The notes under the pieces were generated by a model. It saw only the letters and a program-made list of their open reading frames with translations. It had not been told where the DNA came from and did not search any database. A stretch of DNA of 64,000 nucleotides, taken from contig CALXYL010000004.1 of the NCBI GenBank assembly GCA_944392985.1, forward strand, positions 47,987 through 111,986. Reading direction: 5' to 3'. Below are positions 33,608 to 42,201 of this stretch, piece after piece. The stretch comes from an uncultured Spirochaetaceae bacterium. GTDB lineage: Bacteria > Spirochaetota > Spirochaetia > Sphaerochaetales > Sphaerochaetaceae. The translations under genes were made by a program, and so were the position numbers. Every line of letters starts with the position of its first letter. Position 1 is the first letter of the stretch.

Positions 33608-34325
33608 TTCTTTTATCGAGAACATCTCCTGGGATGATGTCAAGGATGTTCAGAATAATATCCTGCGTCTGAATCTTCTTGATATCGAGAAATACAGCAG
33701 GGGATTGGATCGTGAGAGGATACGTCTTGCGCTCGATGGTGTCGTAAGGCAGACTGGTGATGGGAAGAAGGCTTTCAGCTATGCGCAGATAGAGAAAGGC
33801 CGATCCCGTGCAAGGGATTACCTTCCAGCTGTAGAGTGGCTGAAGAAGGCACAGCTTGTATACTCATCTTCATCGCTGGCTGATGTCGGAGTCCCTCTGT
33901 CGATGTATACAGAAGCAAAGACCGAAAGATTCTATCTATCTGATATCGGATTGTTCTTCTGCCTTGTGGCGGGAGACAGCCATCTGCTTCGCAATACAGT
34001 CCTCAGCAGGCAATGGCGAGGAGCGGCGAAGGGGAGATTCTATGAAGCGCTTGCGGCTGATCTCCTGCATAAGAATGGACATGGGCTGTATTATTACGAT
34101 ATTCACCAGAAGCTGGAGATTGATTTCATAATCGAATCAGATTCCGCATTGCTTCCGATTGAAGTCAAGAGCGGGAACAACAAGGCTCTATCGCTTTCAA
34201 AGCTCCTTGCTTCCAACAGCAGCATCCCCAGAGGGCTCAAGCTGACTGAATCCTCCGTGGGTTATGACGGCAGGATCCAGACCTTGCCTCTTTTCATGGC
34301 GGCTTTCCTTGGATCTGGTGCATGA
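33600..34325 (+). pseudogene. C-terminal DUF4143 remnant of an AAA ATPase gene
   Basis: The frame is open from 33600 and reads SWDDVKDVQNNILRLNLLDIEKYS, then YSVIEKG-like FSYAQIEKGRSRARDYLPAVEWLKKAQLVY, FYLSDIGLFFCL, KGRFYEALAADLL, LEIDFIIES and LPIEVKSGNNKALSLSKLL. This is the DUF4143 half of AAA ATPases, with the restriction-nuclease-like E-x-D...E-V-K core. The whole N-terminal ATPase domain (Walker A and B) is missing and there is no ribosome site. A frame from TTG 33705 would give 206 residues. It is a truncated gene, possibly still partly translated. The same terminator core lies on both sides. Confidence 0.75.
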
Positions 34326-34326
34326 A

Positions 34327-34348
34327 GCAGGACCAGCGTCCTGCTCCT
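34327..34348 (+). terminator. Second copy of the terminator hairpin
   Basis: GCAGGA (34327-34332) pairs with TCCTGC (34339-34344). The 22 bases match 33489-33510 at 21 positions. No T-run follows, unlike the left copy. Confidence 0.65.
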
Positions 34349-34364
34349 GCATCCCACATTGCGC

Positions 34365-35918
34365 CTACTCTTCCTTTACGTCCGCATCGTCGGTGACGAT
34401 CATCGGCCTGGTGTTCATGCTCCTCGGCTCAATGCTGATTCCCTCAAGCACGATACCATCGGCATGCCTGATGAAGAAGCCGTATGAAGGCATATCCCCG
34501 AGGGCGTTGCTCTCAGGATAATCCCTGACGTTCTCCCTGATGGGGTCAAGGATCGTGAGGCGTTCCTCGTTGTCGAGGTACGATGCCTCGAAGCCGCGTA
34601 TCGACACATTCTCTATGCGGCCCATGCTTCCATCCTCATCCTTGAATCCCGTGATGATGCAGCTCGATTCCATGCCTTCCGCCTCGACGTTCTCAATCGT
34701 GATGTTCCTCACGCTGCCGCCGTTTGAGAGCTTCGCCCTGTCCTCGTCGGAGAGGAAGCCGAACTTGCATCTCTTTGAAAGCGATATGAACACGGGGCAC
34801 GCGATGTTCTTCATCGTGATGTTCCTGAGTGTGACGTTCTCGATCGCCGATCCATCTGCGGATTCGATTGAGATACCTGAGACACCGCCTGGGTAGATAT
34901 CGGGGAGCATGAACGTGCAGTTCGTGCATCTTACGTTCCTGATGTCAAAATAGGTCTCCGTACCGATCTTGAATGCGTTCATGACTGACACGACCGTGGC
35001 ATCCTGGATATCGATATCCTCGCTGGGGCCCATCGGCATGGCACTGTCCTCCACGTTGATGCTGTCGTGTCCCTGGGTCATCGGAGCCTTGATGCACAGC
35101 CCATCATCGGCAGTGCTGACAAATACATGACGCACCTTCACACGGCGTGAGGACATGATGTCGATACCATCGGTGTTCGCCACGTGCCTGTTGTTGTCGA
35201 TGATGAAATCATAGACGGAGACATCCTCGGACATATCGATGGAAAGGCTCCAGTCCATTGCATCGCGCAGGATTATATTGTGGATATCAACATGGCGCGA
35301 TCCGCGTATCCAGAACGTGTACATCGGGCGCTGTATGTTCTCCCTGCCTTCCTGCCACTTATCCTCCGCATACCTGATGCGGGCGCGGTATGCGAAGCGT
35401 GATGTATCCTCTGGCCTTCCCATCGGGTCATTCAGCACCGGTGGCAGCTTCGTGTATCCCATCGGCTTCGTCAGAGGACGCTCATGGGGAAGGTAAACGA
35501 AGTATTCGCCGTTTCCGTTGATCCTTCCTCCTCCGCAGATCGTGACATTCTCCGCATTCTCCACCTTGATGAATGCGTCGCTGAATGCGGAAAGATCCTT
35601 CGAGGCATTGATGGAGGAGCCTGATGTGATGAAGAGCGTTATGCCTGATGGGATCGAGAGGGAGCCTGATGTATATGCTCCGCCATCCACGACGACGGTT
35701 CCTCCCATCTTTGCTGCATCATCAAGGGCCTCCTGTATCGCTTCCGTGGAGAGGACTCCGCCTTCTGCCACGGCACCATATTCCCTGATATCAAAGACGG
35801 GGCCGTTCGGAAGCATCTCCTCATTTATGTAGAGATGGTAGGGGATGTCGAGATAGTAATCACCTTCATAGATGATTCCGTTTTCCGGGAAAGTCGGGTT
35901 ATCGTATTTCAATGCCAT
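34365..35918 (-). CDS. GH28-family glycosidase (polygalacturonase-like)
   Basis: The 517-residue protein is a right-handed beta-helix enzyme. It opens with FDIREYGAVAEGGVLSTEAIQEALDDAA, the usual pectin-enzyme start. GH28 active-site motifs are visible: NTDGID (about residue 250), STADDGLCIK (about 275) and GHDS. Such enzymes hydrolyse galacturonan or related uronic acid chains. No signal peptide is present, so it probably acts on imported oligosaccharides, perhaps those taken up by the nearby ABC transporter. The long tail after the helix is beta-rich. AGGAGG lies 13 bases before the ATG and a TATTCT six bases before it, so the start mode is uncertain. Confidence 0.85.
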   Translation of the reverse strand: MALKYDNPTFPENGIIYEGDYYLDIPYHLYINEEMLPNGPVFDIREYGAVAEGGVLSTEAIQEALDDAAKMGGTVVVDGGAYTSGSLSIPSGITLFITSGSSINASKDLSAFSDAFIKVENAENVTICGGGRINGNGEYFVYLPHERPLTKPMGYTKLPPVLNDPMGRPEDTSRFAYRARIRYAEDKWQEGRENIQRPMYTFWIRGSRHVDIHNIILRDAMDWSLSIDMSEDVSVYDFIIDNNRHVANTDGIDIMSSRRVKVRHVFVSTADDGLCIKAPMTQGHDSINVEDSAMPMGPSEDIDIQDATVVSVMNAFKIGTETYFDIRNVRCTNCTFMLPDIYPGGVSGISIESADGSAIENVTLRNITMKNIACPVFISLSKRCKFGFLSDEDRAKLSNGGSVRNITIENVEAEGMESSCIITGFKDEDGSMGRIENVSIRGFEASYLDNEERLTILDPIRENVRDYPESNALGDMPSYGFFIRHADGIVLEGISIEPRSMNTRPMIVTDDADVKEE

Positions 35919-35983
35919 GGAAAAAGAATACCCTCCTGGAATGATAACCAGAAGGGCAGAATCGATTGTCGAAGTAACAATTT

Positions 35984-37399
35984 TCAGATTTTTGAGATCT
36001 GCATCGAGTCGGCATACCTGAAACCTGGTATGGAGCCGGAGATGATCACTGCAAGCTCGTCGTTCCTGACAGCGCCGGATTCAAGGGCGAGGCGGATGGA
36101 CTGGTCACGCATCTTGACAACATCATCGGTGAAAGGAGCGAGGAGTGGCAGCACTCCATAGGCGAGGCGGAGCTGGCGCGCTGCCTTGCTGTCAGTCACG
36201 CATACGATGATCGGACACTCAGGACGGCATGAGGATGTGAGCCACCCAGTGCGTCCTGTCGCTGTCATGCAGATGATCGCCTTCGCACCAAGGGAGAATG
36301 AAGCCTCGACTGCCGCGCTGGAGATCGTTGCGGGGATATCGAGCGTGCATGAAGCCTGGTTCTCGAAGTAACGCTTGCGGTAGTCGATCTGCTTCTCCGT
36401 GAATTCAGCGATATCGCTCATCGTCCTTACTGCCTCGATCGGATACTTGCCTGCAGCTGTCTCTCCGCTGAGCATCGTGCATGTGGTTCCATCGAAGATG
36501 GCGTTGGCGACATCGGAGACCTCCGCTCTTGTCGGGCGGGAGTGCTCTGTCATCGACTCAAGCATCTGCGTTGCAGTCACGACGATCTTTCCTCTTGATG
36601 TGCATTCCGAGATCATCATCTTCTGTATGACAGGAAGCTCCTTGAACGGTATCTCCACACCCATATCGCCACGGGCGACCATGATGCCGTCAGCGACCTG
36701 GATTATCTCCGCAAGATTATCGATGCCGCTCCTGCATTCGATCTTCGCGATGATCTTGATCTTCTCTCCGCCATTGACGTTAAGCAGCTTGCGCATCTTC
36801 CTCACATCGTCTGCAGTGCGCACGAAGGAGGCGGAGACGTAATCGACATCCTCCTCGATCCCGAAGAGCAGGTCAGCCCTGTCCGATTCGCTGATGAAGG
36901 GCTGGTCGATATCCACGCCTGGGATGTTGATCGATTTGTGGTTCGATATCCGCGATGTGTTGTTGACGCGGCAGATGACATCACCGCCATTGATCTCCTC
37001 GACAGTCAGCGAGCAGAGTCCATCATTGATCAGAATCGATGTGCCGACCTCGACATCCTCCGCAAGATAGGGGTATGTGATGGAGACACCGGTCTCATCA
37101 CCCTCCCTGTCCTTTGATGCGGACAGCGTGAAGAGAGAGCCTTCCTGGAGGACGACAGCCCCTTCCTTGAATTCCCTTGTCCTGATTTCAGGCCCCTTCG
37201 TATCGAGGATGACAGGGATATTCGCTCCCAGCTTCTTCGATACGCGCCTGACCCTCTCTATTCTCTTGTGATGCTCAGCGTGCGAGCCATGGGAGAAATT
37301 GAGGCGGGCCGCATCCATTCCGTTCTCAATCAGGGCCTGGACCATCTCATCGCTGTCAACAGCCGGGCCGAGAGTGCATATGATCTTCGTCTTGCGCAT
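35984..37399 (-). CDS. pyk: Pyruvate kinase
   Basis: From ATG 37399 with AAGGAA upstream, the 471-residue enzyme shows MRKTKIICTLGPA, the substrate loop LNFSHGSH, DTKGPEIRT, the catalytic Lys region IKIIAKIE, MVARGDMGVEIP, and VTATQMLESM with SRPTRAEVSDVANAI. It converts phosphoenolpyruvate and ADP to pyruvate and ATP in the last step of glycolysis. The length is normal for the short form without an extra C-terminal domain. It lies alone, beside sugar-degradation genes that would feed it. Confidence 0.95.
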   Translation of the reverse strand: MRKTKIICTLGPAVDSDEMVQALIENGMDAARLNFSHGSHAEHHKRIERVRRVSKKLGANIPVILDTKGPEIRTREFKEGAVVLQEGSLFTLSASKDREGDETGVSITYPYLAEDVEVGTSILINDGLCSLTVEEINGGDVICRVNNTSRISNHKSINIPGVDIDQPFISESDRADLLFGIEEDVDYVSASFVRTADDVRKMRKLLNVNGGEKIKIIAKIECRSGIDNLAEIIQVADGIMVARGDMGVEIPFKELPVIQKMMISECTSRGKIVVTATQMLESMTEHSRPTRAEVSDVANAIFDGTTCTMLSGETAAGKYPIEAVRTMSDIAEFTEKQIDYRKRYFENQASCTLDIPATISSAAVEASFSLGAKAIICMTATGRTGWLTSSCRPECPIIVCVTDSKAARQLRLAYGVLPLLAPFTDDVVKMRDQSIRLALESGAVRNDELAVIISGSIPGFRYADSMQISKI

Positions 37400-37479
37400 A
37401 GCTTTGTTCCTTCCTTCCTCCCATTGTACCCGATGTGCCACCTACGGAAAAGACAGGAGCATGTGTGATTTGTTTTTCC

Positions 37480-37509
37480 TTGACGCAGTGAGAAGCTCTC
37501 GCATACTGT
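37480..37509 (+). promoter_or_regulatory. Promoter of the isomerase-family gene
   Basis: TTGACG (37480-37485) and TACTGT (37504-37509) are 18 bases apart, 20 bases before the ATG. AGGAGGAGAG lies between, so this message has a normal leader and ribosome site. Confidence 0.55.
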
Positions 37510-37529
37510 CTTTACAGAGAGGAGGAGAG

Positions 37530-39011
37530 ATGTTTTCCAATATTCCTGATGTAAAGCTTGGCATGATCGCGGTCAGCCGTGACTGCTTCCCGATTTCCGT
37601 TTCCGATGGCAGGAGCCATAAGGTTGTTGAAGAGTGCTCGAAGAGGGGCATCGATGTGTTCCTCGCGCCGACCATCGCCGAGAATGAGCGCGATGCAATG
37701 GCAGCACTTGAAGAGATAAAGGCCGCTGGATGCAATGCACTTGCTGTGTTCCTGGGCAATTTCGGGCCCGAGACGCCTGAGACCATAGTTGCGCGCAGCT
37801 TTGAAGGCCCTGTGATGTATGCAGCAGCCGCAGAGGAGACTGGTGACAACCTCATCAATGGGCGCGGTGATGCCTACTGCGGCATGCTCAACTGCTCATA
37901 CAACCTCGCGCTGAGGAAGATCCCGGCTTATATCCCGGAGTATCCTGTCGGGGATGCTTCTGATATCGCTGATATGATTCTGGATTTCATTCCCGTGGCG
38001 AGGGCTCTCATCGGGATCAGGAATCTCAAGATCATCACATTCGGCCCCAGACCGCAGGATTTCTTCGCCTGCAATGCCCCGATCAAGGGCCTTTATGACA
38101 TCGGGGTCGAGATCGAGGAGAACAGTGAGCTCGACCTTCTTGTCTCATACCGCGAGCACGCAGGCGATCCAAGGATCGACAGCGTCGTGAAGGATATGGC
38201 AGAGGAGCTGGGGACAGGCAACGCCTATCCTGAGATGCTGCCCCGCATGGCGCAGTTCGAGCTGACCCTCCTTGACTGGGCTGAGAACCATAGGGGAGCA
38301 AGGAAGTATGTTGTCTTTGCCGATAAGTGCTGGCCAGCATTCCCAAAGGAATTCGGATTCGAGCCATGCTACGTCAACAGCCGCCTCGCATCACGTGGTA
38401 TACCGGTGGCATGCGAAGTCGATATCTATGGAGCGCTGTCGGAGTATATCGGGACATGCGTCACAGCTTCCCCTGTGACACTGCTGGATATCAACAACAC
38501 GGTGCCGAAGGATATGTATGAGAAGGAGATCAAGGGCAGGTACGATTACACCCTCCATGATACATTCATGGGCTTCCATTGCGGCAACACGCCGTTCTGC
38601 CGCCTTTCCGATGGCGCTATAAAGTACCAGCTGATACAGAACAGGACGCTTGAGAATGGTGGCACCCCTGATTTCACCAGAGGAACCCTTGAAGGCGATA
38701 TAGCTCCCGGAGAGATCACGTTCTTCCGTCTGCAAGCGGCAGCTGACACATCCCTCCATGCGTACATCGCAGAGGGTGAGATACTTCCCGTCGCAACTCG
38801 TTCCTTCGGTGGAATCGGCATCTTCGCGATCCACGAGATGGGCAGGTTCTATCGCCATGTCCTGATCGCCAAGCACTATCCGCACCATGGCGCGGTCGCA
38901 TTCGGACATGCGGGAAGAGCGCTTCATGCGGTATTCTCCTATCTTGGCGTGACGGATATCGAGTGCAACAGGGAAAAGGGCAACCCCTACAGCGGGGAGT
39001 GCCCGTTCTGA
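37530..39011 (+). CDS. L-fucose/L-arabinose isomerase family protein
   Basis: From ATG 37530 with GGAGGAGAG upstream, the 493-residue protein follows the fucose/arabinose isomerase fold: KLGMIAVSRDCFPISVSDGR, APTIAENERDA, GNFGPETPET, and PVACEVDIYGALSEYIG with the metal ligand Glu and Asp. HCGNTPFC and a C-terminal HHGAVAFGHAGRAL supply further family marks. These enzymes interconvert an aldose and ketose using Mn. The exact sugar is uncertain, since the family also has members of unknown specificity; arabinose from the GH51 enzyme or fucose from host glycans are candidates. Its stop codon abuts the convergent MATE stop. Confidence 0.8.
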   Translation: MFSNIPDVKLGMIAVSRDCFPISVSDGRSHKVVEECSKRGIDVFLAPTIAENERDAMAALEEIKAAGCNALAVFLGNFGPETPETIVARSFEGPVMYAAAAEETGDNLINGRGDAYCGMLNCSYNLALRKIPAYIPEYPVGDASDIADMILDFIPVARALIGIRNLKIITFGPRPQDFFACNAPIKGLYDIGVEIEENSELDLLVSYREHAGDPRIDSVVKDMAEELGTGNAYPEMLPRMAQFELTLLDWAENHRGARKYVVFADKCWPAFPKEFGFEPCYVNSRLASRGIPVACEVDIYGALSEYIGTCVTASPVTLLDINNTVPKDMYEKEIKGRYDYTLHDTFMGFHCGNTPFCRLSDGAIKYQLIQNRTLENGGTPDFTRGTLEGDIAPGEITFFRLQAAADTSLHAYIAEGEILPVATRSFGGIGIFAIHEMGRFYRHVLIAKHYPHHGAVAFGHAGRALHAVFSYLGVTDIECNREKGNPYSGECPF

Positions 39012-40388
39012 TCAGATCGTAAGACCTTCCCTGAGCCGTCTGTCGAGGATCCTTCCAAGCTGTCGATGGACGACGATGGTTCCTATGGCGAATGCGATGA
39101 ATGTCGCGATCGGCTCAGAGAGGAAGGCTGCCGGTGCCCCGAAGAATACGGGCAGCATGATCGAGGCTATGAATGATGTGATCTTCCTTGTCAGCGAAAG
39201 CGGCAGGGAGATCTGCACCTGTCCAAGCGCTGTCATCATATCGACATTGATGTACTGGAATGAAAGCGGGATCAGCATGCATTCGTAGATGATCATATAA
39301 TGCGCGGAGAGGGTAAGGATCTCCTCGTCGGACGTGAAGAACGAGGCGAACAGCCTTGAGCCGAAGATGGTGAGGACGAGCATCACCGCTGTGTATGATG
39401 TTATGAGTATCTGCAGGTTGCGGATGCCGCGCTGCACCCTTTCAGTCAGACCTGCGCCATAGTTGTAGCTGATCAGGCCCTGGCATCCAGCGGTCATTCC
39501 GCCCATCGGATATGTCACGAGGATGTGGTAGCTCTGCACTATGGTGGAGCATGTTATGAGTATATCTCCCCAGCCTGGACCGCCGTAGCGCTGCAGCATC
39601 GCGTTGAGCACGACCAGCAGGAGACTGTCCGTTGATATGATGATGAAGGATGAGAGCCCCAGCTTGATGATCCTTCCGACCTCCTTGGGCAGGAAACCGT
39701 GGAAACGCAGCCTGATCGAGGTATTTCTTCCTCTGAGCGCGGCGACGGCGATTGCTGCGGAGGCGACCTGCGATATGACGGTTGCTATGGCAGCTCCCTT
39801 GACGCCCATTCCGAATGTGAAGATGAAGAGGGGATCCAGCGCGATGTTCAGCGCAGCGCCAGCGATGACGGAAACCATGCCTTTCTTCGCCATTCCCTGA
39901 TTTATGACGAAGCTGTTCAGCCCTGATGCGAGAAGCGCGAAGGGCGTGCCCAGGACATACCATCCAAGGTATTCCGAAGCATAGGGAAGGGTTGTTTCCG
40001 AAGCGCCGAAAGCAAGGAGTATGGGATCGCGCAGGATGAAGAAGAGCGGGGTGAGCACAGCCGATGAGATCAGAAGCAGATAGAAGCCTGTGGTGAGGAT
40101 CCTCTGCGCTATATCATGATCCCCATGGCCCTCCCTCATTGCCATGATGGGAGCACCTCCCATTCCGATGAGGGTTGCAAAGGAGGATAGGAAGGAGGCG
40201 ATCGGAGCGGCAACCCCAACCCCTGCCAGCGCTATTGCGCCGTAGCCCTCGATGTGCCCGATGTACATCCTGTCAACGATTGCGTAGAGGACATTCACTG
40301 CCTGTCCGAGGGCTGTCGGAATCGCCAGGCTGAGTATCAGCGGCCACAGTCCATCCTTGCCTAGATCATGTTTCCTGACTTCGCGCAT
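39012..40388 (-). CDS. MATE family efflux transporter (second copy)
   Basis: Starting at ATG 40388, the 458-residue membrane protein has about twelve helices and MATE marks: IPTALGQAVNVLYAIVDRMYIGHI, FGASETTLPYA, GAALNIALDPLFIFTFGMGVKGAAIATVISQ. It is clearly related to the exporter at 13483-14844 but diverged. A longer frame adds 24 residues across the divergent promoter. TATACT ends seven bases before the ATG and no ribosome site is visible. It exports an unknown cationic compound. The gene is divergent from the Nudix gene. Confidence 0.9.
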   Translation of the reverse strand: MREVRKHDLGKDGLWPLILSLAIPTALGQAVNVLYAIVDRMYIGHIEGYGAIALAGVGVAAPIASFLSSFATLIGMGGAPIMAMREGHGDHDIAQRILTTGFYLLLISSAVLTPLFFILRDPILLAFGASETTLPYASEYLGWYVLGTPFALLASGLNSFVINQGMAKKGMVSVIAGAALNIALDPLFIFTFGMGVKGAAIATVISQVASAAIAVAALRGRNTSIRLRFHGFLPKEVGRIIKLGLSSFIIISTDSLLLVVLNAMLQRYGGPGWGDILITCSTIVQSYHILVTYPMGGMTAGCQGLISYNYGAGLTERVQRGIRNLQILITSYTAVMLVLTIFGSRLFASFFTSDEEILTLSAHYMIIYECMLIPLSFQYINVDMMTALGQVQISLPLSLTRKITSFIASIMLPVFFGAPAAFLSEPIATFIAFAIGTIVVHRQLGRILDRRLREGLTI

Positions 40389-40395
40389 GGCAGAG

Positions 40396-40444
40396 AGTAT
40401 AACCTTTGGTGTCCCTTTGTTCCATCGGGAAAAGCTGCTAAGAT
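40396..40444. promoter_or_regulatory. Divergent -10 boxes of MATE and Nudix genes, both probably leaderless
   Basis: Minus strand: TATACT (40396-40401), seven bases, then the MATE ATG. Plus strand: TTTGTT (40416-40421), 17 bases, TAAGAT (40439-40444), six bases, then the Nudix ATG. The start codons are 62 bases apart and neither has a ribosome site. Confidence 0.6.
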
Positions 40445-40450
40445 CGGGGC

Positions 40451-40843
40451 ATGAGATCAATAAGGGTCAGTGCGGCTGTAATACATAGGGATGGCATGAT
40501 CTATGCCACAAGACGTGGAAAAGGGGAGTTCAGGGGCTACTGGGAATTCCCAGGCGGAAAGCGCGAGGAAGGTGAAAGCGGCGAGGAGGCGGCGGTTCGT
40601 GAGATAAAGGAGGAGCTTGGCGCGACAATCGCTGTTGAGCGCTTCCTTGTCACCGTTGAGTATGATTACCCATCATTCCATCTGATGATGGATGCCTATC
40701 TCGCGTCCATCGCCGATGGTGAGCTGACGCTTTCAGAGCACTCCGAGGCACGCTGGCTTTCGCTTGAGGATATCGACAGCGTCGACTGGCTTCCCGCTGA
40801 CATTCTCATAGTGGATGAGCTGAAGAGCCATTTTGGGCTTTGA
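40451..40843 (+). CDS. Nudix hydrolase, MutT-like
   Basis: The 130-residue protein carries a complete Nudix box: GGKREEGESGEEAAVREIKE then ELGA (about residues 35-58), with the REIKEE metal-binding glutamates. The opening RVSAAVIHRDGMIYATRRGKGEFRGYWEFPGGK resembles 8-oxo-dGTP diphosphatase (MutT/CTP pyrophosphohydrolase). It would clear oxidised or unusual nucleotides in the cytoplasm. The stop codon lies within the left 55-bp repeat that flanks the AAA ATPase gene. Confidence 0.88.
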   Translation: MRSIRVSAAVIHRDGMIYATRRGKGEFRGYWEFPGGKREEGESGEEAAVREIKEELGATIAVERFLVTVEYDYPSFHLMMDAYLASIADGELTLSEHSEARWLSLEDIDSVDWLPADILIVDELKSHFGL

Positions 40844-40894
40844 AACGGACTTTTCTGCAATATTTTCCAAAAAAGTCCGCTTCAGAAGGGATTT
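40840..40894. repeat. Left 55-bp direct repeat flanking the AAA ATPase gene
   Basis: It matches 42147-42201 at 54 of 55 positions (C or T at position 28). It holds the mutT-like stop codon, a hairpin (GAAACGGACTTTT against AAAAGTCCGCTTC) and CAGAAGGGATTT, which on the minus strand encodes the terminal NPF and stop. Confidence 0.9.
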
Positions 40895-42132
40895 TCTTCC
40901 TTGATGAATTCTGCCAGATTCGCATGGATGATGCCGTTCCTTCGTTGCTGGAGCGGGTCAAGCGTAAGCAGATATTTCGGATAGGAATCCCTGATGGATT
41001 CCAGCGATCTGTATTCCCTTTCCTCTGTCTTTCCCTCTGAGTCATTGAAGATGCTCATCGCCACCTGGACATATGCATAATCCATCCTGGGGCTTCTCAT
41101 GATGAAATCAACTTCCAGCTTGCCGATCTTTCCTATGCTGACGCTGTACGAGAGGCTTTTGGCGTATTGGTAGACGATATTCTCCAGGACAGGGCCATAT
41201 GGGATCCTGTTGTCGGTATTCCGCATGAAATAGAAGCTCAGATCGGAGAGATAGTATTTCTCCCCGCCATTGAGTGATTGCTTGCTCTTGAGGTCGAATC
41301 TTGTGCATCTGCTTATGATGCGGAGGTTCTCTACTTCCCTGATGTACCTGTAGACAGTCTCTTTCCGCACATTCTCACCCAGAAGTGATGTCAGGTGCTT
41401 GATTATGCCGTCTATTGAGACGGTGCAGCCGAAATTGTTTATGAGATACTGCATGATGAGGTCGAAGAGATGCTTCTTGCGTATCCGCCTGTTATGCTTG
41501 ATGTCCTTCTCGAATATCTCATCAACAACGCTTTGCGTGTAGGTCCTTCTGGCGTCCTGTGAATCATAGAGGATGGCATGCGGAAAGCCGCCTTCGGTTA
41601 TATATGATCTGAGCTCGTTCATCAGATCCGCATCCATATGCCTGCCGTAGAATTCCTTGATCGCGAGATATTCGTCGAACGTGAGCGTCGTCATGTCGAT
41701 CTCGATATACCTGCCAGTCAGCCTGGTCACAAGCTCTCCGGAGAGCATGTATGAGTTGCTTCCTGTAATGAATATGGAGAAATCCCCTTCTTCCCGATAC
41801 GCATTGATGCTGCTTTCAAAGCCTGCAGCATTCTGAACTTCATCGATGAAGAGGTATTTGATGCCATCAATGCCGGATGAAAGCCCGTCAATTGCCTTCT
41901 CAAGTGCATCAGCTTTGCTTATTCCCTTGTACGGCCTTCTATCAAGATTGATGCTGATTATCGCATTTTCAGGGACACCTGAAGCGCGAAGCTCTTCCTG
42001 CACAAGCATCATGAGCGACGATTTGCCGCATCTCCTGACACCGGTGAAAACCTTGATCATCCCTGTATCATGATAGAAAGGGCGCACTCTTCTGAGGTAT
42101 TTCTCCCTTGGGAACAATCTGCTTTCATTCAT
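40882..42132 (-). CDS. AAA-family ATPase with DUF4143 domain
   Basis: From ATG 42132 (MNESRLFPREKYL) the 416-residue protein has Walker A GVRRCGKSS (about residues 30-38), Walker B LFIDEVQ, sensor GSNSYML, and a C-terminal DUF4143 domain (YYLSDLSFYF...LENIVYQYAKS...LEVDFIM). DUF4143 has a restriction-nuclease-like fold; the family is abundant in gut bacteria and treponemes and its function is unsettled. A longer frame from TTG 42177 starts inside the repeat and has no ribosome site. The last four codons (NPF, stop) come from the 55-bp repeat and copy the end of hflX. Its own ribosome site is weak (AAGG 12 bases upstream). Confidence 0.88.
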   Translation of the reverse strand: MNESRLFPREKYLRRVRPFYHDTGMIKVFTGVRRCGKSSLMMLVQEELRASGVPENAIISINLDRRPYKGISKADALEKAIDGLSSGIDGIKYLFIDEVQNAAGFESSINAYREEGDFSIFITGSNSYMLSGELVTRLTGRYIEIDMTTLTFDEYLAIKEFYGRHMDADLMNELRSYITEGGFPHAILYDSQDARRTYTQSVVDEIFEKDIKHNRRIRKKHLFDLIMQYLINNFGCTVSIDGIIKHLTSLLGENVRKETVYRYIREVENLRIISRCTRFDLKSKQSLNGGEKYYLSDLSFYFMRNTDNRIPYGPVLENIVYQYAKSLSYSVSIGKIGKLEVDFIMRSPRMDYAYVQVAMSIFNDSEGKTEEREYRSLESIRDSYPKYLLTLDPLQQRRNGIIHANLAEFIKEENPF

Positions 42133-42146
42133 GAGTGAATTGTGCC

Positions 42147-42201
42147 TTGAAACGGACTTTTCTGCAATATTTTTCAAAAAAGTCCGCTTCAGAAGGGATT
42201 T
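42147..42201. repeat. Right 55-bp direct repeat flanking the AAA ATPase gene
   Basis: It is the second copy of 40840-40894, and here it contains the genuine end of hflX (NPF, stop at 42189-42191). The unit therefore corresponds to the original mutT-hflX convergent junction, duplicated on both sides of the inserted gene. Confidence 0.9.

Noticed and set aside
40840..42201. Classical insertion sequence
   Set aside because: No transposase, no terminal inverted repeats at the ends, and the duplication is far longer than normal target-site duplications.
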